Assembly (NCBI RefSeq): GCF_019721995.1
Contig: NZ_BLYC01000008.1
Span: 101,713 to 165,712 of the forward strand
Source: Bathymodiolus japonicus methanotrophic gill symbiont
Lineage (GTDB): Bacteria; Pseudomonadota; Gammaproteobacteria; Methylococcales; Methylomonadaceae
Direction: 5' to 3'
Length of the DNA: 64,000 bases
How positions within the stretch are numbered: position 1 is the first letter of the stretch; each line of letters opens with the position of its first letter. This document shows positions 58,701 through 64,000 of this stretch, piece by piece. Below the pieces are notes generated by a model. The model made no database searches, had not been told where the DNA came from, and saw nothing but the letters and a program-made list of their open reading frames with translations. Made by a program: the position numbers and the translations under genes.

Positions 58701-60511
58701 CTCGATGTTCAAGTTTTTGATATTGAGAAGGTAAAATCAGGTATTCTGAGGTTGTTGTAATTTTATCGGTGTAATCCCATGTTAATGAATGCCCCAGCCA
58801 CCTTTATCCAAAGCTATATTGACGATTTAAATGATGCGCTCAATCAGCTAAAACCCGGAGCCGCTTTGATACGGATTCAAGCCGCTTGGTTGGGCACTTG
58901 TTTAACGTGCATACTGCTAATGAACTCTGTTTGCTGGGCTAAGTTTGAGCGAGCAAGCCTTGGAGATTGCAAAGTAGCCGCATTATCCTGGGTGTTTCGT
59001 ACGCTGAAAATCATGGAAACGGAGCTTAGCGAAGTGGTGATTTTTAGTCCCTGATAGGCGACAGGGCAATTCGCTGATTCGACGTGTGCTAGCAGCACGC
59101 GAGAGGAGCAAGAATTGCATTCCGAATAGCCGTCCAGCCAGTGAGGTAGTAATGACGAAGCGGCTTTTGTGCGTAGTCGTTGCGGACGCAGGGCGTTCAG
59201 GGCATCTCCCATCCGCTGCGTAGGTGAACGAATTATGGCGACAGGAGTCCCGGAATTTCGTGAGGTAGCATGGCGCGCCTGAAGCAAGTATACCCTGGGA
59301 CTGGTTGCTACGGGTGAGTGTGGTCTTAATTTTAAAACGTTATGGCATTACTGAAGGTGTGTTGGCCTTTGATGAATCAGACCGAGCACGATCTAAGTCT
59401 ACAAAACGTATTTATAAGGTTTACAAGCAGAAACACAAAGGCTCCGGCGGGTATGTTAATGGACAAACGATAGTATTATTGCTGCTAGTTACCTCATCCA
59501 TTACAGTGCCTGTCGGTTTTTTCTTTTATATGCCGGATCCAGCCTTAAAGCATTGGGATAAAGAAGATAAACGGTTGAAAAAGAGCGGTATAGCAAAAAA
59601 AGATCGGCCTATTAAGCCTGAACGTGACAGTGCCTACCCGACCAAAACAGAGATTGCATTAGGCTTATTAAAAGAGTTTAAAGTTGCGCATAGCCTGATT
59701 AAAATTAAAGGCGTACTGGCTGATGCGCTGTATGGTGAAAAAGCCTTTATGGACGAAGCCGCTAAAGAATCTGGAGGCTCGCAGGTGATTAGCCAATTAC
59801 GTAAAAACCAAAATATTGAATATAGAGGTAGAATAAGGTCAGTCGAGAGCTACTTTAATTCGATTAACAAAGGCATTGATCAGATAATACGTGTACGTGG
59901 CGGCAAAGAGATTAAAGTGACTGTCAGCAGTGCACGATTAAAGGTGAGTTCACACAGTAAAAAACGCTTTGTCATTGCCTTAAAATATGACGGTGAAAAC
60001 GACTATCGCTATTTAGTGGCGACAGACCTGACTTGGCGCACACAAGATATTATTCAAGCCTATACGTTGAGATGGATGATTGAGGTTTTCTTTGAGGACT
60101 GGAAGCTTTATGAAGGATGGGGGCGTGAGGCCAAACAATTAGATGAAGAGGGATCAAGCCGTGGCCTGATTCTGAGTCTTTTGTTTGACCATTGCCTTCT
60201 CCTTCACCCAGAGCAAATAGCCCGCATTGAAAGCAAACTACCTGCGTATACCGTAGGAAGCTTACAGCGCAAGTCTCAAATGGATGTACTGCTTGAGTTC
60301 ATCACGTCATTGCTAGAGTTTCCAGATCCTGGTGATAAGCTGAAAGAGTTAGGTGAATTAATAAAGGATGTGTTTCAACTGATGCCATCAGGAAAACATA
60401 TGATTGGCAGAGATTTAGGGCGCTTAGGGCCAACAGCATCATTAAAGTATTGTTCTGCTGGGTGAAGGTAAGAGTTTGATGGCAATGGGATGGAAAAACT
60501 TGAACATCGAG
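58701..60511 (+). mobile_element. IS4-A copy with S280 in its transposase
   Basis: Both terminal repeats and the 5-bp duplication TATAA (58696-58700, 60512-60516) are present. Without S280 it is 1531 bp, the same as the intact copy. The transposase frame begins at 58779, is cut at 59001 by S280 and resumes at 59282 to 60465. It otherwise differs from the intact protein by a few substitutions (for example LKHWDK for LKQWDK, RWMIE for RWLIE). Confidence 0.94.
59002..59281 (+). repeat. S280 structured repeat in IS4-A
   Basis: An exact 280-bp copy. Left flank TTTCGTA (C at -4), right flank AAGCAAG. Joined they equal 1084-1103 of the intact IS4-A, showing insertion without duplication. Confidence 0.96.
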
Positions 60512-60530
60512 TATAAACAATAAAACTGAA

Positions 60531-60603
60531 CGTAGGGCGTGGCTTTATCCTGCTAATATTTGAACCGTCTAATAACGGGGATCTAAAATCACGCCCTACG
60601 GTT
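60531..60603. repeat. REP-like hairpin
   Basis: CGTAGGGCGTGGCTTTATCC pairs imperfectly with ATCACGCCCTACG across a 35-bp loop. A relative (GTAGGCCGTGGCTAAAGCC) is at 35044. Probably an intergenic palindromic repeat. Confidence 0.6.
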
Positions 60604-60632
60604 TTCTTTGCGCAGAACTGCTAAGGTCGGTT

Positions 60633-61295
60633 ATGGATAATGCAACACGATTACAGTATTTAACAGCCTTGGGAATTGATGTCTGGGTACCCAGAGTCGA
60701 TGCGCCAGTTGATGATGACTGGGGAAGTCTGAACGCTGAAATGCTTGCCTGTCAGCAATGTGATTTATGTCAGTCACGCCAGCAGGTGGTTGTCGGTGTA
60801 GGTAATCAACAAGCAGATTATCTATGGATAACTGAAGCACCCAGCATGGAAGATGATCGGCAAGGGCAGCCATTTGTAGATGCTTCAGCTGAACTATTCA
60901 GCGAAATGTTACGTGCAATGCAGCTTAGTAGGGAGCAGGTTTTTATTACTAATATTGTCAAATGCCGCCTACCTGAAGATCGTGACCCAAAACAACTAGA
61001 ATTAGTCGCGTGTGCAGACTTTTTGCAACGTCAAATTGCCTTGATTCAACCTAAAGTATTAATTGCTGTCGGGCGCATAGCGGCACACAAATTATTGCAA
61101 AGTAAAGCTCCGCTAGCTGAATTAAGGGGCGTCGAACATCAGTTTTCTGGTATCCCGCTAATTGCCATCTATCACCCTGCCTATTTGTTACGTGTTCTAA
61201 CAGAAAAACCGAAAGCGTGGCATGATATGCAGATAGCCTTAACTCTTGTCAATAAAACAAAAAATAATGATAAAACAAGTATTGAACCAGCTTAA
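60633..61295 (+). CDS. Uracil-DNA glycosylase, family 4 (Fe-S)
   Basis: A 220-residue glycosylase removing uracil from DNA. Family-4 marks: Cys ligands for a 4Fe-4S cluster in LACQQCDLCQSR (residues 39 and 42 region), NIVKCRLPEDRDP and ACADFLQRQI. The active site is ITEAPSMEDDRQGQPFVDAS, where the usual GEAPGxxED reads TEAPSMED (a departure at two glycines), and YHPAYLLR is the uracil-binding His motif. It overlaps the start of rimI by 29 bp, so they are co-transcribed. The altered active-site loop could shift specificity. Confidence 0.87.
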   Translation: MDNATRLQYLTALGIDVWVPRVDAPVDDDWGSLNAEMLACQQCDLCQSRQQVVVGVGNQQADYLWITEAPSMEDDRQGQPFVDASAELFSEMLRAMQLSREQVFITNIVKCRLPEDRDPKQLELVACADFLQRQIALIQPKVLIAVGRIAAHKLLQSKAPLAELRGVEHQFSGIPLIAIYHPAYLLRVLTEKPKAWHDMQIALTLVNKTKNNDKTSIEPA

Positions 61296-61821
61296 GAGCT
61301 TAGTTAGCTATGATGCTGACCGGGAGTTTTATGCCAAAGTATTCCCCGAATCTCTGGATCAGGTAGACTTGATGCGCTTTCGTAAAATGAGCAAAGCTGA
61401 TTTACCAAGAATACTGGAGATAGAAGGGCAGGGATATAATTATCCGTGGAAAGAGCCGATATTTCATGACTGCTTAAATGCCGCGCATTATGATTGCTGG
61501 GTGTGTGAGGATACTGATCGCCAGATCAGCGCATTTTGCATAGTTTCCACAGCCGTGGGTGAAGCGACTGTGCTAAATCTGTGTATAGATCCGGTAGTAC
61601 GTAAGCAAGGGCTGGGGCGTAAATTTATGCAGCATGTGATTGATGTTGCGCGGGCAAGAAATGCAGAGAGTGTTTTCCTGGAAGTGCGCCCCTCGAATAA
61701 GGCCGGTATCGCTCTGTATGAAAGCATGGGTTTTAATGAAGTGGGTGTCAGGCCGGGGTATTACAAAGCCGAGAATGGTGAGCGCGAAGATGCCATTATG
61801 ATGGCTTATACGATATGTTAA
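61267..61821 (+). CDS. rimI: Ribosomal-protein-alanine N-acetyltransferase RimI
   Basis: About 184 residues. After a ~40-residue N-terminal extension (VLNQLKSLVSYDADREFYAK) comes the GNAT domain: FRKMSKADLPRILEIE, YNYPWKEPIFHDCL (RimI-specific PW), VLNLCIDPVVRKQGLGRKFM (acetyl-CoA loop), FLEVRPSNKAGIALYESMGF and RPGYYKAENGEREDAIMM. It acetylates the N-terminus of ribosomal protein S18. I chose the ATG at 61267; the Met at DLMRFRKMS would give a standard-length RimI and cannot be excluded. The uracil-DNA glycosylase is its operon partner. Confidence 0.9.
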   Translation: MIKQVLNQLKSLVSYDADREFYAKVFPESLDQVDLMRFRKMSKADLPRILEIEGQGYNYPWKEPIFHDCLNAAHYDCWVCEDTDRQISAFCIVSTAVGEATVLNLCIDPVVRKQGLGRKFMQHVIDVARARNAESVFLEVRPSNKAGIALYESMGFNEVGVRPGYYKAENGEREDAIMMAYTIC

Positions 61822-61845
61822 CTCCTTGTAAAATAAAAAGGTCTG

Positions 61846-62274
61846 ATGCTTAGTTTTAAGCAGTTATGTGTTTTATTTCTTATTATCGAAGGTCTAATAT
61901 ATTTATTATTTCGTGGGACAGAGGCTTTCGCTTAAAATCAGGGAAACGGAGCCTAAGCGGAGTGATGATTTTTAGTCCCTGGTAGGCGACAGGGCAATTC
62001 GCTGATCCGAAGTGCGCTAGTAGCGCGCGAGGGAGGCAAGAATTGCATTCCGAATAGCCGTCCAGCCATTTGAGGTAGTCTTAACTGAGCAGGGTTTTGC
62101 GCGTAGTTGAGACGGACGCAGGGCGACCAGTGCATCTCCCATTCGCTGCGTAGGCGAATGAATGTTGGTGACAGGAGTCCCAGAATGTTGTGAGGTAGCA
62201 TGGCGCGCCTGATTTCCGTTAATTCTGTCAGTGTTACTGGTCTACTTTGCGTTGTTTTATTTTTCGGTGAATCT
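61846..62274 (+). pseudogene. Small two-helix membrane protein, interrupted by S283 and IS4-B
   Basis: The ATG at 61846 opens MLSFKQLCVLFLIIEGLIYL, LFRGTEA. S283 (61929-62211) intervenes; removing it continues in frame LFPLILSVLLVYFALFYFSV until IS4-B at 62275. The joined product would have two membrane helices and at least 49 residues. AAAGG precedes the ATG. I do not recognise the family; IS4-B removes its end. Confidence 0.6.
61929..62211 (+). repeat. S283 structured repeat (divergent class)
   Basis: A 283-bp relative starting CGCTTAAAATCAGGG and ending GGCGCGCCTG. It keeps the 5' hairpin (TTAAAATCA with TGATTTTTAG) and the small hairpin GCGCT-AGT-AGCGC, the latter with compensatory changes against S280. 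Left flank GAGGCTTT (C at -4). Its many differences make it older than, or a separate line from, S280. Confidence 0.9.
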
Positions 62275-63989
62275 CATCAGTGTTCCCATTGAAAGAAGAA
62301 GTACCTAAACAAAGCAGCCTATAACCTACCTGAAGGTAGCACCACTCGAATATTTCCATCTTTTTGATTTTAATCACTTATAACAGCAAATAGATACTCT
62401 GTAGGCACCGTAAAAAAACAACAAATAATTTCAAATAAAGCTTGCAATTGCCGAAAAAATTCTTCTAAAAATTTCCGTTTTAATCACCTCATAAACGGAT
62501 ATCACCCATGCTTAAAGACCTACCACTCTCTGAACATATTCACCAACACTGCAATGAAAGTATGGAACGTGCCCTGTTACCCCATCTTCGTCACTATTGA
62601 TGATGTAGTTGTTATAAATCAATTGGTTGAAATTTTAAAAAGTAGCCAGTTGGCACTACAGATTTTGTGTTTTTGTATAAAACGTTGGATTTTTTAGAGT
62701 ATTTTTGTCGCATGTAAATTACACTCAAATAATGATGATTTTTTTGACAAAAGTCAATGAATTTATCGACAAAAATAATATAAATGGCACTACAAAACTT
62801 TCAAAAAAAACACCATTGATTTTAAAGAGAATTTTTCGACAAAAAATCGCTTAAACCGATGAATCAATGGCTTAGAAAGATGAAAGTGACGAAGATGGGT
62901 TAGCAGAGCGTCATCCTTTGTGGTCTCGTTCATGCCCAGAGTTGAAGGATATCGACTTTATTCGCCTTGGGTTATTACGCTGTATCAGTGTAGTCGATAG
63001 TGGTCGCCATTTCCTCCAAACCAATGAACAGATTTATGGCCAGCTGCTTCCCCACTCAACGTATTTTAAATCACTGAAGTCGCATAGACGAACAAGTATG
63101 CTTGAGGCATTTGAACAGCAGAGCTATCATCTTCACGCTGAAACACTGCTATCGCAAGGCATTGATTATCTTAAAGAATTCCCGGAACTTGACGAGTACA
63201 CCATAGAAGCAGCGGATGGACATTTTATTGATCATGCCTGCCATACTGAAAAAAACAGCAAGGGGAAAGTTTATGCGGCCGGGGGGATTTACGCGTTGAA
63301 TCTCAGAAGTGGGTTGCTCAGATTTCTTTGTCTGTTTACAAACGGAACTCAGAGACATCAAGAAATACCTGTGTTACGAGATCATATTGAAAAGCAAAAC
63401 AAGGGAAATAACAGCTCTCAGAAACATCTCTATGTCTACGATAAAGCCGTCACCGACTTTGTCTGGTGGGATCGGCAGAAACGACATGCTAATTACATGA
63501 TTTCAATGCTAAAAGAAAATTCAATTGCGACTCTGGTTGAGTCTATCCCTTTTGACTCCCGCCATGAGATCAATACAGGGGTTGAAGCATACAGTGTGTA
63601 CGAAAACAAGGGCATCAAATTTAACGTGGTGGATTACCGTGATCCAGAAACCGGAAAACTTCACCGGTTTGTGACAACCTTGCCAATGACTATTAACCCT
63701 GGAACCATTGCCATGCTGTATTTCAAGCGATGGACGATTGAAAAGACATTCAATAACACTAAAAGTAATTTCAAGGAAACTAAAGCTTGGTCTTCCAATA
63801 CCCGCTCACTTGAAGATCAAATGCGTCTGACTGCAATGAGCTATAATTTAATGCGCGTGTTTGAAGAGATTTCAAAAACACAACAGCCAGAATTGATTCA
63901 TCCATCGGATAAAAAATATAGCGAGGCTCTGGAGATAAGGCAGCAACAGGCTCAAAAACGAGATCGTTTTGTGAATCCATTATTTTCCA
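62275..63989 (+). pseudogene. IS4-B copy interrupted by M319 and by an IS4-A end
   Basis: The left repeat CATCAGTGTTCCC lies at 62275. The transposase ATG at 62509 (MLKDLPLSEHIHQHCNESME) is broken after RAL by M319 (62581-62899). It continues with the Trp codon intact (HPLWSRSCPELKD). It is cut near the end by CTCGATGTTCA at 63990. Removing both insertions would leave a near-complete transposase without the amber codon seen at 45 kb. Confidence 0.88.
62581..62899 (-). repeat. M319 MITE, copy 4
   Basis: Exactly 319 bp. Left flank TTAC, right flank TTAG. The empty IS4-B site (44996-44999) reads TTAG, so the left repeat has one changed base or the duplication is 3 bp. Confidence 0.94.
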
Positions 63990-64000
63990 CTCGATGTTCA
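63990..64000 (+). mobile_element. Start of another IS4-A or M152 copy
   Basis: CTCGATGTTCA, the first 11 bp of the IS4-A/M152 terminal repeat, interrupts IS4-B at the window edge. Which of the two elements it is cannot be told. Confidence 0.75.

Noticed and set aside
8223..62211. S elements as integron attC sites
   Set aside because: The ends lack the RYYYAAC/GTTRRRY core pair, there is no integrase, and copies are not arranged as cassette boundaries.
61846..62274. Assigning the small two-helix protein to DUF2065 (YjeT)
   Set aside because: The first helix has the LxxxEG pattern, but helix spacing and the rest do not match what I know of that family, so it is left unnamed.

Overview
The window is chromosomal DNA from a gammaproteobacterium that is heavily loaded with insertion sequences. 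The core genes (dbpA, recJ, folE, hemH, dusA, the coaE-zapD-pilD block, the pssA-leuA pair, rimI, a DUF2956-like gene) are typical of that class. An ExaC-type aldehyde dehydrogenase, acetyl-CoA synthetase and a four-gene ABC/beta-propeller cluster of the kind linked to PQQ-dependent alcohol dehydrogenases suggest an alcohol or C1 oxidiser, perhaps a methanotroph relative (Methylococcales). That placement is inference. No rRNA, CRISPR array, phage or plasmid genes were seen.

Layout. 1-3.5 kb: nested IS debris. 3.9-10.3 kb: aldehyde dehydrogenase, acs, recJ, separated by structured repeats. 10.4-14.75 kb: IS66, IS3, IS630, IS4 mosaic. 14.8-18.5 kb: dbpA, a broken secreted-protein gene, a possible 46-residue membrane ORF, an unrecognised 338-residue protein and a broken outer-membrane-type gene. 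18.5-22.4 kb: a second IS mosaic. 22.7-25.7 kb: small secreted protein, dusA, folE, hemH. 25.7-33.0 kb: IS copies around a MutS-like ATPase gene split twice. 33.0-41.6 kb: lytic transglycosylase, MOSC protein, PQQ-linked ABC cluster, membrane protein, three tRNAs, DUF2956-like. 41.6-46.9 kb: broken methyltransferase, adenylate cyclase and MlaE-like permease genes. 46.9-49.7 kb: zapD, coaE, pilD. 50.6-55.8 kb: RHS pseudogene and IS1634 remnant. 56.1-61.8 kb: pssA, leuA, an IS4 copy, uracil-DNA glycosylase, rimI. 61.8-64 kb: IS debris.

Names used below. IS4-A: 1531 bp, ends CTCGATGTTCAAG, 5-bp target duplication. IS4-B: about 1534 bp, ends CATCAGTGTTCCC. IS701-like: 1564 bp without its passenger, ends CTGAAGTTTC. 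M152, M204 and M319 are short non-autonomous elements (MITEs) with terminal inverted repeats and target duplications. S260, S280, S283 and S295 are four size classes of a highly structured repeat starting CGCT.

The most unusual content is the S family: 24 copies, of invariant length within each class (11 of 260 bp, 6 of 280, one of 283, 6 of 295, the last with one extended copy and one 280 fragment). They sit in other elements and genes without target duplication, always exactly three bases downstream of a cytosine. All 11 S260 copies lie on the same strand. Their hairpins are kept between classes although the arm sequences differ. No protein in the window explains them, so they look like an undescribed mobile structured element family moved in trans.

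Genes disrupted by these elements (MutS-like ATPase, methyltransferase, cyclase, mlaE-like, RHS, the zapD 3' end, an outer-membrane-type gene and a small membrane gene) point to a genome undergoing IS-driven decay.
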